Positions 8,157 to 17,400 of a DNA stretch of 44,598 nucleotides are shown here, piece by piece. The translations under genes and the position numbers were made by a program. Origin of the DNA: an uncultured Clostridiaceae bacterium (GTDB lineage Bacteria; Bacillota; Clostridia; TANB77; CAG-465); assembly GCA_947381905.1 (NCBI GenBank), contig CANCXL010000016.1, positions 1-44,598 of the forward strand. The letters run 5' to 3'. The notes beneath the pieces are model-generated. The model worked only from the letters and a program-made list of their open reading frames with translations. It was not told where the DNA came from and did not search any database. The stretch's first letter is position 1, and the number at the start of each line of letters is the position of its first letter.

Positions 8157-8693
8157 ATGGGATCAATATTTATAACATCAATTGTAATTATAGTTTTAGT
8201 ATTTATAGCTGGAACATACAATAAATTAATTAAGCTTTTAAATAAAGCTAAACAATCAAAACAAGGAATAGATATTTATTTAAAACAACGTTTTGATCTT
8301 ATACCTAATTTAGTAGAATGTGTAAAAGCATATGCTAAACATGAGAAAGAAACTTTAGAAAAAGTAACAGAGCTTAGAAAAGATTATGACAAAGATCAAT
8401 CTTTAAAACAAGGAGAGATTGTAAACAATGAGCTTAATAAAATAATTGCACTTGCAGAAAGTTATCCAGAGCTAAAAGCAAGTGAAAATTATCTTAATCT
8501 TCAAAAGAACCTTACAAAAATGGAGAGTCAATTACAAGCAGCAAGAAGAATATATAATAGCGATGTAACAAGATACAATACTGCAATTCAAACAATTCCA
8601 TCAAATATTATTGCAGGCTTATTTGGATTTAAAGAAAAAGAACTATTTGAAATTGAGGATTCTCAAAAGAATAATATAGATATAAATATATAA
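8157..8693 (+). CDS. lemA: LemA family membrane protein
   Basis: The 178-residue protein starts with one hydrophobic segment (about 3-22, SIFITSIVIIVLVFI) followed by an all-helical domain with the LemA signature: YNKLIKLLNKAKQSKQGIDIYLKQR, then DLIPNLVECVKAYAKHE, and near the end ARRIYNSDVTRYN and IAGLFGFKEKELFE. The topology predicts a short outside N-terminus. Its biochemical role is not known. GGAGG at 8146-8150 is 6 nt before ATG 8157 and directly abuts ATG 8151, so 8157 is chosen. The gene is followed at once by a DUF3137 gene, a common partner of lemA in bacteria. Confidence 0.9.
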   Translation: MGSIFITSIVIIVLVFIAGTYNKLIKLLNKAKQSKQGIDIYLKQRFDLIPNLVECVKAYAKHEKETLEKVTELRKDYDKDQSLKQGEIVNNELNKIIALAESYPELKASENYLNLQKNLTKMESQLQAARRIYNSDVTRYNTAIQTIPSNIIAGLFGFKEKELFEIEDSQKNNIDINI

Positions 8694-8704
8694 GGATGTT
8701 AAAT

Positions 8705-9649
8705 ATGAAAAAGAATTTTGAAGAACTATATAATGACTTTATGAGTGATAATAATGATGAACTTATAGAGGCTATGAATCAAATAAAAAAGGATAAAAGA
8801 AAAAGATTAGTACTTTCATTAAGTATTTGCTCTATAGTAGATGTATTCATGCTATTAAGTATATTTACTAGCTCTGCTACAGCTATGCCAGTATATGTAT
8901 TAGAGATGATTATGCTAAACGTTGGAATTATAATTATAAGTTTTATTTTTTTTAATAAAGGAGCTAGAAAGTTAAGGTCGATTTTTAAAGAAAAGGTAAT
9001 AGGAAAATTACTACATAACTTTTATGATGATATAACATATACGCCCAATAAAGGTATATCTTCAGATATTTATGATGATGGAAGATATAAGGAGTCATAT
9101 AATAAATATTATTCTGATGATTTAATGGTGGCTAAAGTGGATAAAAAGTATCCAATAAAAATGGCTGAAGTAGAAACTATAAAAGAAGAAACATCTAAAG
9201 ATTCAGACGGAAATATAAGTACCTCAACATATAATATTTTTCATGGTTTATTTGGTGTTATCGAGATGGATAAGTCGATAAATAATGATATGTATATCTT
9301 CCAAGGAAAAACTTTTTTCAATAAAAAAAGACTTGAAATGGACTCAGAAGATTTTGAAAAAATATTTGATGTAACTTCTAAAAATGATATAATTACAACA
9401 CAATTACTAACACATGATGTTATGGCGATGCTTGTAGATTTTTATAATAAAACTAAAATGAATTTTGATATAGGAATTTATAATAATAAAATATATTTTA
9501 GATTTGAAACTGGTAATGTGTTTGAAATGAGATCAATAAAAAAAGGAATTTATGATAAAAAGCCAATAGAAAGGTACTTTAATATATTAAAATTTGTAGA
9601 AGGAGTGACAAATTTAATTATTAAAACTATAGAGGATACGGAGGTTTAA
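8705..9649 (+). CDS. DUF3137 membrane protein, LemA partner
   Basis: The product is 314 residues. Two hydrophobic helices (about 36-80, LVLSLSICSIVDVFMLL and IIIISFIFF) are followed by a soluble domain with the DUF3137 pattern: FHGLFGVIEMDKS, then a DFEKIFDVTSKNDI segment, then LLTHDVMAMLVDFY and KIYFRFETG. Family function is unknown. AAGGA overlapping the lemA stop is 8 nt before ATG 8705; the ATG at 8696 overlaps that ribosome site. The two genes form an operon closed by the terminator at 9660. Confidence 0.8.
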   Translation: MKKNFEELYNDFMSDNNDELIEAMNQIKKDKRKRLVLSLSICSIVDVFMLLSIFTSSATAMPVYVLEMIMLNVGIIIISFIFFNKGARKLRSIFKEKVIGKLLHNFYDDITYTPNKGISSDIYDDGRYKESYNKYYSDDLMVAKVDKKYPIKMAEVETIKEETSKDSDGNISTSTYNIFHGLFGVIEMDKSINNDMYIFQGKTFFNKKRLEMDSEDFEKIFDVTSKNDIITTQLLTHDVMAMLVDFYNKTKMNFDIGIYNNKIYFRFETGNVFEMRSIKKGIYDKKPIERYFNILKFVEGVTNLIIKTIEDTEV

Positions 9650-9659
9650 ATAGAGTTTT

Positions 9660-9687
9660 AAGAGGTTAGTATTTAACCTCTTTTTTC
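9660..9687 (+). terminator. Intrinsic terminator of the lemA operon
   Basis: AAGAGGTTA (9660-9668) pairs with TAACCTCTT (9674-9682) and leads into a T-run. Confidence 0.85.
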
Positions 9688-9709
9688 TTTTATAAATATA
9701 CTATATTAA

Positions 9710-9738
9710 TTGAAATATATATTTCTATATGGTAAAAT
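9710..9738 (+). promoter_or_regulatory. Promoter of fhs
   Basis: TTGAAA (9710-9715), 17 bp, TAAAAT (9733-9738) with a TG extension at 9730-9731. Confidence 0.6.
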
Positions 9739-9766
9739 ACGATTAAAGGTAAGGAGGTATATTAAT

Positions 9767-11356
9767 ATGAAGAATATACTAGATATTGGGAAAAAGTTAG
9801 GAATGACTGATGAAGATTTAGAATGCTATGGAAGAAATAAGGCAAAAATCTCTCAAGAATATATAGAAAAAACTAAAGATAAGAAAAATGGAAAGTTAAT
9901 ACTTATGACATCAATTAATCCTACTCCTTTTGGTGAAGGAAAAACAACACAATCAATAGGTCTTGCTATGGGATTAAATAGAATTGGAAAAAATGGTATT
10001 GTTGTACTTCGTGAACCATCACTTGGCCCTGTATTTGGAATAAAAGGTGGAGCAATCGGAGGTGGAATGGCTACAATTGAGCCACAAGAAGATATAAATC
10101 TTCATTTTACAGGAGATTTTCATGCTATTACATCTGCAAATAATTTACTATGTGCAGTAATAGATAATCACATATTTAGTGGAAACAAATTAAATATAGA
10201 TCAAGATAGAATAGTTATAAAAAGAGTACTAGATATGAATGATAGATCTTTAAGAGATATTAATATAAATGGCAAGAAAGTTGCATACAATACTGGATTT
10301 GAGATAACAGTTGCATCAGAGATTATGGCCATATGCTGTTTGGCAAGAGATATGGAAAATTTAAGAGAGATGCTTGGAAACATATTAGTTGCATATAACT
10401 TAGATGGAAAGCCAGTATATGCTAAAGAGCTTGAAGTTGTGGGAGCTATGATGGCGCTTTTAAAAGACATCTTAAAGCCAAATTTAGTTCAAACAGTAGA
10501 AGAGACTCCATGTATTGTTCATCTTGGACCATTTGCAAACATTGCTCATGGATGTAATTCGATTGTTGCTACAAAACTTGGACTAAAACTTGCAGATTAT
10601 TGTGTAGTAGAGGCAGGATTTGGTTCAGATTTAGGTGCAGAAAAGTTTATGGATATAAAATGTAGAAAAGCAGAACTAAAACCAGATTTGAGCATAATAG
10701 TTGCAACAGTAAAGGCTCTTAAATATAATGGATATATGCCAATTGAAGAGATTAAACAAAAGAATATGGATTATCTAGAAAAAGGGATTGTAAATCTTGG
10801 AAAACATATTGAAAATATGAAAAAATATAGTGTACCTGTTATGGTATGTATAAATAAATTTGATACAGATGATGAAGAAGAAATACAATATATTAAAAAT
10901 TATGCTTTAAAATATGATGTACCTGTAGAAATTTCAGAAGCTTTTGAAAAGGGTTCTGAAGGAACTGTGGATTTTGCAAATAAAGTAGTAGAAATGCTAG
11001 AAAATTGTAAATCAAATTATACACCACTATATAATTTAGATTTAACAATAGAAGAAAAGATAGAAAAAATTTGTAAAGAAATATATGGCGCAGCAAGTGT
11101 TGAATTTTTAGATGACGCAAAGGAAAATATAAAAAATGCTGTAGAGTATGGTTATAGTGATTTACCAGTATGTATTGCCAAAACTCCTGCATCTTTAACA
11201 GATGATGCTAAAATTCTTGGAAAGCCATCAGATTTTACTATAAAGATAAGAGATATTAAAATTAATTCTGGTGCAGGCTTTATAGTCGCATATGCAGGAA
11301 ATATTATGACTTTACCTGGACTTGGAAAAAATTCAAGATATAAAGACTTTAGATGA
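9767..11356 (+). CDS. fhs: Formate-tetrahydrofolate ligase
   Basis: The enzyme makes 10-formyl-tetrahydrofolate from formate, THF and ATP. The family motifs are clear: NPTPFGEGKTT (ATP loop), LREPSLGPVFGIKGGA, GGGMATIEPQEDINLHFTGD and HAITSANNLL near the N-terminus, then GFGSDLGAEKF, and SGAGFIVAYAGNIMTLPGLGKN at the end. At 529 residues it is somewhat shorter than typical members (about 556) and stops soon after the MTLPGLGK motif, lacking the usual last residues. AAGGAGGT is 8 nt before ATG 9767; upstream in-frame codons overlap the promoter. In Clostridia the enzyme serves C1 metabolism and, where complete, the acetyl-CoA pathway. Confidence 0.95.
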   Translation: MKNILDIGKKLGMTDEDLECYGRNKAKISQEYIEKTKDKKNGKLILMTSINPTPFGEGKTTQSIGLAMGLNRIGKNGIVVLREPSLGPVFGIKGGAIGGGMATIEPQEDINLHFTGDFHAITSANNLLCAVIDNHIFSGNKLNIDQDRIVIKRVLDMNDRSLRDININGKKVAYNTGFEITVASEIMAICCLARDMENLREMLGNILVAYNLDGKPVYAKELEVVGAMMALLKDILKPNLVQTVEETPCIVHLGPFANIAHGCNSIVATKLGLKLADYCVVEAGFGSDLGAEKFMDIKCRKAELKPDLSIIVATVKALKYNGYMPIEEIKQKNMDYLEKGIVNLGKHIENMKKYSVPVMVCINKFDTDDEEEIQYIKNYALKYDVPVEISEAFEKGSEGTVDFANKVVEMLENCKSNYTPLYNLDLTIEEKIEKICKEIYGAASVEFLDDAKENIKNAVEYGYSDLPVCIAKTPASLTDDAKILGKPSDFTIKIRDIKINSGAGFIVAYAGNIMTLPGLGKNSRYKDFR

Positions 11357-11375
11357 TAAAGTCTTTACTTTTTTT
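11341..11375 (+). terminator. Intrinsic terminator overlapping the fhs stop
   Basis: TAAAGACTTTA (11341-11351) pairs perfectly with TAAAGTCTTTA (11357-11367), followed by T residues. The stem includes the last codons of fhs. Confidence 0.88.
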
Positions 11376-11425
11376 CTAATTTATTATATCATATTAGTAA
11401 TCAATATAAAGAGAGGTAAGTTATT

Positions 11426-12910
11426 ATGCAAATAAATATAATAATGCAAAAAGAAAATGAAAATACATTAGCCAGTGCTATTTCAAGTTGTTTAAATGAA
11501 AATGCTAAAAAGGCATATTTTTTTGTTGGAAATTTTAAAGAAACTGGATATAAAATTCTTGAAGAAGATTTTATTGACATTAAAACAAAATTATTTTTTG
11601 CAATCGGTATAGATAAAAGAACAACAACAAGAAGTATGCTTGAGGGATTATTAGAATATTCAGATGATGTATACTACTATTCAAATAATAATTTAACAGA
11701 ATATGTATCAAATATTTGTATATTTGAATATACAGATAAAGCATGTGTATTTGTTAGTGGATCTAATATTTCAGAGAGTGGAATTCAAACAGATCTATCT
11801 TTATATACAAAAATTGTATATGACTTAAAAGATAGCAAAGACAAACAAGAATATAAATCTCAAATTAAAGAATTACAAAAAATAGTGGAATTAGATGGAT
11901 TTTCTAAATTAGATAAAAAGGCTATAGAACAGCTTGTAGAAAATAAAGAGATATTTTCTACAAGACAATATAATCATTCAGTTATGAGTATTTCTGAACT
12001 TCTTGGAAAGAAAGATAAGAAAGAAGAAGTAAAACCAGAAATTTCAAAAGATGAAGTAGATGAAGTGTATAAAAGTAACGATGTAGAAATACCAAAAATA
12101 GATTTATCAGATATTTCCATTGATATAGATATTCCAGAAGAAGATATGACTACATCTAAAGTAAATGAAGATATAGCAATAGATTATGAAGAAGAAAAAA
12201 TAACATTACCTGACGATATCGAACAATACGAGCAAACAGAAGATAACTCTAAAAATGATGAGAATATAATAGACAAAAATAATAAATTATATGACGAATC
12301 GATGGAAAATGATGAGATCGACTTTAACGAAACTTTAGATATAAATGATATGTTATTTTCAAAAGCAGATATTAAATTAGATGTAGATTCTAAAAAAACT
12401 AAGAAAAGAACTACTAAAAAGAAAGAACTAGAATCAGAAGAAAATGTAGTAAAAACAAAAAAGGTAAACTTAAATAATGTATCTAATTTTATTTTTGAAG
12501 TATCAGCTAAAAATTCAAAAGAAGAAGGAGCAATTAGAATACCAAATCATATAAGAACAATGATACCAGAATTTTTTGGATTAGACGAAGCAGAAAATGA
12601 AGAGATAAATGGATCAGTATATAAAGTTAAACATATTACATTAGAGGTTATTGATGCTAAAACAAATGAAAAATATACAGATAAAGATGCAATGATAACA
12701 TATAAATCTAAGCAATCATATCTATCATTTATAAGTTCTATGTTAAATAATGTGTCTTATGATGAGAATGATATTGTAAGATTAATTAGATTATCAGAGA
12801 ATGAATATCATATTGAAATAATAAATAAAAAACTACAAGAATATAAGGTATGGAGCAAACTATGCAATCAAACATTTAGAGCTTCAACTAAAAAATTTGG
12901 AATGATGTAA
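11426..12910 (+). CDS. PLD-like N-domain protein with acidic linker and basic patch
   Basis: I do not recognise a named family. Residues 1-150 look like a phospholipase D-type fold: an opening AKKAYFFVGNF strand, a TKLFFAIGID strand, and CVFVSGSNISESGI, which resembles the GSSNLT-xG segment of PLD-like nucleases. The catalytic HxK does not precede it, so the domain may be inactive. Residues about 200-310 are a very acidic, probably disordered linker; a lysine/threonine patch (KKTKKRTTKKK) follows; the last 150 residues form a separate domain with AIRIPNHIRTMIPEFF. DNA binding is plausible but inferred. The gene has a GAGAGGT ribosome site 8 nt before the ATG and its own terminator. Confidence 0.5.
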   Translation: MQINIIMQKENENTLASAISSCLNENAKKAYFFVGNFKETGYKILEEDFIDIKTKLFFAIGIDKRTTTRSMLEGLLEYSDDVYYYSNNNLTEYVSNICIFEYTDKACVFVSGSNISESGIQTDLSLYTKIVYDLKDSKDKQEYKSQIKELQKIVELDGFSKLDKKAIEQLVENKEIFSTRQYNHSVMSISELLGKKDKKEEVKPEISKDEVDEVYKSNDVEIPKIDLSDISIDIDIPEEDMTTSKVNEDIAIDYEEEKITLPDDIEQYEQTEDNSKNDENIIDKNNKLYDESMENDEIDFNETLDINDMLFSKADIKLDVDSKKTKKRTTKKKELESEENVVKTKKVNLNNVSNFIFEVSAKNSKEEGAIRIPNHIRTMIPEFFGLDEAENEEINGSVYKVKHITLEVIDAKTNEKYTDKDAMITYKSKQSYLSFISSMLNNVSYDENDIVRLIRLSENEYHIEIINKKLQEYKVWSKLCNQTFRASTKKFGMM

Positions 12911-12915
12911 AAATA

Positions 12916-12943
12916 AAGAGTGCATTATATAATGCACTCTTTT
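12916..12943 (+). terminator. Intrinsic terminator
   Basis: AAGAGTGCATT (12916-12926) pairs with AATGCACTCTT (12931-12941) around a 4-nt loop. The T-run is short. Confidence 0.75.
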
Positions 12944-13033
12944 ACTTTACCCCCATACGCAGAAAAAATATTTTATTCTCCTAAAAGTTTTGACTTAACT
13001 CTTTTTCTTATTCGATTATTTACAAGATATATT

Positions 13034-13750
13034 TTAAAGGGTATCTAGCCCTAAATTTGTCAAGTCGTTAACTAACATCTTTGATTCGTTAACATTGTCA
13101 TAATTAATATTATCGATATTAAACATGTCAAGAATTTGAATCATTCGTAAAGATGTTATATTTTTTAAATTTGTTTTTGCAAATACACCTAGAAATTCTA
13201 AATAACCAACATTATCTTGTAGAATAGGATTATTATTGTAAATAGTTGAGATGTAATTATAAAATTCTTTAGCATCTTTTTTACTTACTTTACCAAATGT
13301 ATTGTTTTTTAACATTTCAGTAAAAACCCTAAATTCTTCATTAGTAAGCTTATGGCGTCTACTAATTATAGCTGTATATTCCTTTTGAATATCTTCGCCA
13401 TTTTCCAAATCTAATATCATGTTAATTTGACTTATGGATAGCTCCATAATACTAGAGATTTCTAAATAATCTAGAACATCAGATATCTTTGTAAGATATG
13501 TTAAAGCTCCAAATTGATTTGTCCAATCATTTGTTTCATTGTATATATATACAACGTATTTGAAAAGACTATATATCTTTTTGTTATAATATTTTTTTCC
13601 TTTTGAGCGTTTATTAAATGCCATAAATAATTCGTCAGAGATTATAATTTGTTCACATTCATCAATTAGTAAATCCTCTAAACTAAAATTAAATAAGTCA
13701 TTTTCTAACTCAACTCTTCCTGGGATATTCCCCATATTAGTTTTAATCAT
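13034..13750 (-). CDS. Orphan 238-residue protein of unknown function
   Basis: No family is recognised. The sequence is hydrophilic and appears almost wholly helical, with no signal peptide, membrane segment or cysteine cluster. Residues about 50-110 (YYNKKIYSLFKYVVYIY and following) and 190-238 look like helical bundles. The start has a strong AGGAGGT site and a clear sigma-A promoter (13803-13831). The promoter spacer is nearly the same as that of the orphan gene at 18787, which suggests shared control. It faces away from smc and converges on the PLD-like gene. Confidence 0.7.
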   Translation of the reverse strand: MIKTNMGNIPGRVELENDLFNFSLEDLLIDECEQIIISDELFMAFNKRSKGKKYYNKKIYSLFKYVVYIYNETNDWTNQFGALTYLTKISDVLDYLEISSIMELSISQINMILDLENGEDIQKEYTAIISRRHKLTNEEFRVFTEMLKNNTFGKVSKKDAKEFYNYISTIYNNNPILQDNVGYLEFLGVFAKTNLKNITSLRMIQILDMFNIDNINYDNVNESKMLVNDLTNLGLDTL

Positions 13751-13802
13751 TTTACCTCCTTTTTAAGTCTAACTAAGGATAAAAATATATTCTGCTACGA
13801 GT

Positions 13803-13831
13803 ATTATATCATTGGAATTATGTAAAGTCAA
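13803..13831 (-). promoter_or_regulatory. Sigma-A promoter of the 238-residue orphan
   Basis: Minus-strand TTGACT (13831-13826), 17 bp, TATAAT (13808-13803), with TG before the -10. The core TTGACTTTACATAA and the end AATGATATAATACT match the promoter at 18703-18731 almost base for base. Confidence 0.8.
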
Positions 13832-13840
13832 CAAAAACAT

Positions 13841-13868
13841 AAAAAGGAGCTCTTAATTTGAGCTCCTT
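13841..13868 (-). terminator. Terminator of the frameshifted small gene
   Basis: GGAGCTC arms (13844-13852 with 13860-13868) form a hairpin followed on the minus strand by five T. It ends transcription of the small gene that lies to its right. Confidence 0.8.
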
Positions 13869-13872
13869 AAGA

Positions 13873-14173
13873 TTATAAAGCATAACATCTTCCATAATCT
13901 GAAATATTAAATTTAACATCCTCTGCGTCTGTAGAATAGGTTGAATATTGACCATGAGCAATACTTTGTGCTAAACGAATTAAATCATCAGTTCTTAAAC
14001 TTTCAACTTCATCCATATTCTCGCAACTTTTTTCTACTAGATTAACTAACTCTTGTAAAGTAACTAAACAATTTAGTTCTTCAACTTCATCATAAATACC
14101 GTGCTAGATAATCTTGTATTTCCTTTCCAAATAAATCCTCATTAAAATTAAAACTAACTTTTTGTTTTCTCAT
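13873..14173 (-). pseudogene. Small gene interrupted by a +1 shift at a CGG codon
   Basis: From an ATG at 14173 with a GGAGGT site, the first frame reads MRKQKVSFNFNEDLFGKEI and on to DYLA, then CGG TAT TTA TGA. Skipping one base at the CGG opens a 75-codon frame (GIYDEVEELNCLVTLQELV at first, ending RCYAL) that stops 4 nt before the terminator. The joined product is 99 residues, of unknown family. It has its own promoter, ribosome site and terminator, which argues against random decay. Either the gene is broken by one inserted base (or a sequence error), or translation shifts frame there. The same CACGGTA string marks the shift in the gene at 18086. Confidence 0.7.
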
Positions 14174-14287
14174 ATCGAAAACCTCCTTATAAATTTATTT
14201 GGATTCTCTTTCGTTCTAGACAATTGCTTAGTGCGTTTAAAGTATATGACAATCGTCTTTTACTGTATAAAGAATCACTACACTAAT

Positions 14288-14316
14288 ATTATAACATTTA
14301 CAGTTAACATAATCAA
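14288..14316 (-). promoter_or_regulatory. Promoter of the frameshifted small gene
   Basis: Minus-strand TTGATT (14316-14311), 17 bp, TATAAT (14293-14288). The predicted leader to ATG 14173 is about 110 nt; I see no named riboswitch in it. Confidence 0.65.
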
Positions 14317-14353
14317 TATAAAATTGAAAATAAGTATAAAAATTCGTAAAAAG

Positions 14354-14382
14354 TTGCAAATGTTAGCCAAATATAATATAAT
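14354..14382 (+). promoter_or_regulatory. Promoter of smc
   Basis: TTGCAA (14354-14359), 17 bp, TATAAT (14377-14382). It diverges from the minus-strand promoter at 14288-14316. Confidence 0.7.
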
Positions 14383-14406
14383 TTAGGAGATTAGAAGGGG
14401 ATATAT

Positions 14407-17400
14407 ATGCAATTAAAAAAACTAGAAATACAAGGATTTAAATCATTTGCAGATAAAACAGAAATATTATTTTTAGATGGAATAACTACAATTGTTGGAC
14501 CTAATGGAAGTGGAAAAAGTAATATATCTGATGCAATAAAATGGGTTATTGGAGAGCAGAGTGCTAAAAATCTTCGTGGTGCAAAAATGGAAGACGTAAT
14601 TTTTGCTGGAACACAGGCAAGAAAGAAAGTTGGATTTGCAGAAGTTTCTATGTATCTAGATAATTCAGATGGATCATTACCAATAGATTATAAAGAAGTA
14701 ATTGTAACAAGAAGAGTTTATAGAAGTGGAGAAAGTAATTATTTAATAAATGGCAGCGAATGTAGATTAAAAGACATTCAAGCAATATTTATGGACACAG
14801 GACTTGGAAAAGATGGATATAGTATTGTTTCTCAAGGAAAAATAGATGAAATTTTATCTAATAAATCTGAAGAGAGAAGACATATTTTTGACGAGGCAGC
14901 AGGAATTGTTAAATATAGAACTAGAAAAGAAGAGGCAACTAGAAAGCTAGATAATACAGAAAATACACTTCAAAGAGTAAATGATGTAATTGGTGAAATA
15001 GAAAATACAATTGGACCATTAGAGCAAAAGGCTCAAACAGCTAAAAAATATTTAAGTTTAAGAGATGAATTAAAGCTATTAGATGTTAAAATATTTGTTA
15101 ATAGTGTGGATAATAATGAAGCAGACGTTGCTAAAATTGAAGATTTACTAAATACATTACAAAGAGATATAGAAAGCCAGGAAAATTTATCTAAAGAAAA
15201 TGAAAATAAGAAGGTAGAACTTAAAGCTAAAATTCAGGAGTTAGCAGATAAAATAGATAACTTAAAAGAAGAGTATTTTCAAGTTGAAAATGAAAAAGAA
15301 AAATTAAATTCTAAGATATCATTATTAAATGCAAACATTAATGCTTCAAAAGCAAATACAGAAAGACTAAATAATGAAATTAATGAAGATAATGAAAAAA
15401 TAAATATATTAAAAGATGAAATTGAAAAGAGAATTCAAAAGCGTGAAAATGTTTTTCAAAATAAAAAGAAATTCGAAGAAGAGCTTATACAAAAAGAGCA
15501 AGAATTAAATTCAATTGTATCAACACTAGATGAACAAGGACTTGAGATTGAGCAAAGAAAGAAAATAATTGATGCAAATAATGATAAAAAATTTGATTTA
15601 AAAAACGAAAATAGCAGTATTAGTGCTACAATAGAGGCCGAGCAAAAGCAATTAGAAGAAAAGAAAAAGCAAAATGAAAAGAGTGTTTCGCAAAAAGATA
15701 ATCTTAATTTAGATATAAATGAAATAAGTCAAAATATTTCACAAAAAAACAAGGAATTAAATGATGTAAATAATAATACATCTCAGTTAGAAGAAAAGAT
15801 AAAAAGTGTTCAAGATACAATAGATGTTCTAGACGAAAGAAGAGCATCTATAAATCAAGAGACAATAACTGCAAAAGCAAAATATAATTATTTAGTAAAT
15901 TTGGAAAATGAAAATGAAGGATATAGTAAATCTGTAAAAAGTATATTAGGATATGCAAAAAGTAATTCTAAGGTACATGGAACTATTGCAAATTTAATAT
16001 CAACAGATGAAAAATATGAGTATGCAATAGAGGTGGCCCTTGGTGGATTTATTCAAAATGTTGTTGTTGAGGATGAAATAATAGCCAAAAACTTAATAAC
16101 ATATTTAAATAATAATTCATTAGGAAGAGTTACATTTTTGCCACTAGATAATTTATCTAATGTTCAAGATATAAATCCTAAAGTTTTAAAAAATGATGGT
16201 GTTGTTGGAATTGCATCAGATCTTGTGTCTTATGATAAAAAGTATGATAAAGCTATAAAACTTGCTTTAGCAAATACTGTTATTGTGGATAATATAGATA
16301 ATGCTATAGCTTTATCTAAGAAAATTAGAAATTCTTTAAGAATTGTTACAATTTCAGGAGAACTTATTGCACAAACTGGTAGTATAACAGGTGGAAAAAG
16401 TGCATCAAGATCTGGTGGAGTAATAGGAAGAAAAGAGAAAATATTAGAACTTGGAAATATAGTAACTAAAAAGGAATTGGAATTAGATAAAGTAAAGAGT
16501 CAAATTGTTGAACTTGAAAAACAAAAGAATTGTATAAAAGAAGAACTAGATAAAGTATTACCACAAAAAGAGGCATTAGTAATTGATATTGCAACATTAA
16601 CAGAAAAGAGAGAAAATCTAAAAAAAGAAATAGAAAAAATAGAATCTCAAAAGAAATCATTTAATGAAGAGCTAGAAAATATTACAGTTTCAATTGATGA
16701 AATGAATCAAACAATAGAAAAAAATAATAAATCTATCTTTGATATTGAAGTTCAAAATTCTAAAGAACAAGAGGAAATAGATGAATATACAAGATTTAAT
16801 AGGGAAAAGCAAAAAGAAATAGATATATTAAATGAGGATGTTGTAAATTTAAAAATATCACTTTCTTCTTTTGACGAAACAGTTTTATCTATAGACGAGA
16901 TGAAAGAGAAGATAGAAGCAGATATAGCTAATTTTGAACAATCTATAAATAAAAAGAAAGAAGAAATAGAAAGTATTAATTTACAAATTGATGAATATAC
17001 CAAAGAAATTAATACTACAAAAGATACAATCGAAAATAGCTCAAAAATTAAAGATGACTATCAAAATGATATAGATAACCTAAAAGAAGAAAAAACAAAG
17101 TATGAGCAAAATATGGAACAAATAGATGCAAGTATAATAAACACATTGAATACATTAAATAGTATTAAAGAAGAAAAATCAAAAGTAGAATCTAAAAAAA
17201 TAAAATATGATATGGAACTTACTAATCTTAAAAATAAGATGTGGGAAGAATACGAGCTTACAATATCTAGTTCTAAAGCATTGCTACCTGAAAATGAAGA
17301 AATAACAAATATTAAGCAAATAGAAAAAGATGCAAACAAATTAAGAAGAGAAATAAAAGATTTAGGTGAAGTAAATATCAGTTCAATAGAAGAATACCAA

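Noticed and set aside
9710..9766. In-frame extension of fhs
   Set aside because: It overlaps the promoter, and AAGGAGGT fits only the ATG at 9767.
14162..14386. Plus-strand open frame of 74 codons before smc
   Set aside because: It lacks a ribosome site and runs through the start and promoter of the minus-strand small gene and the smc promoter.
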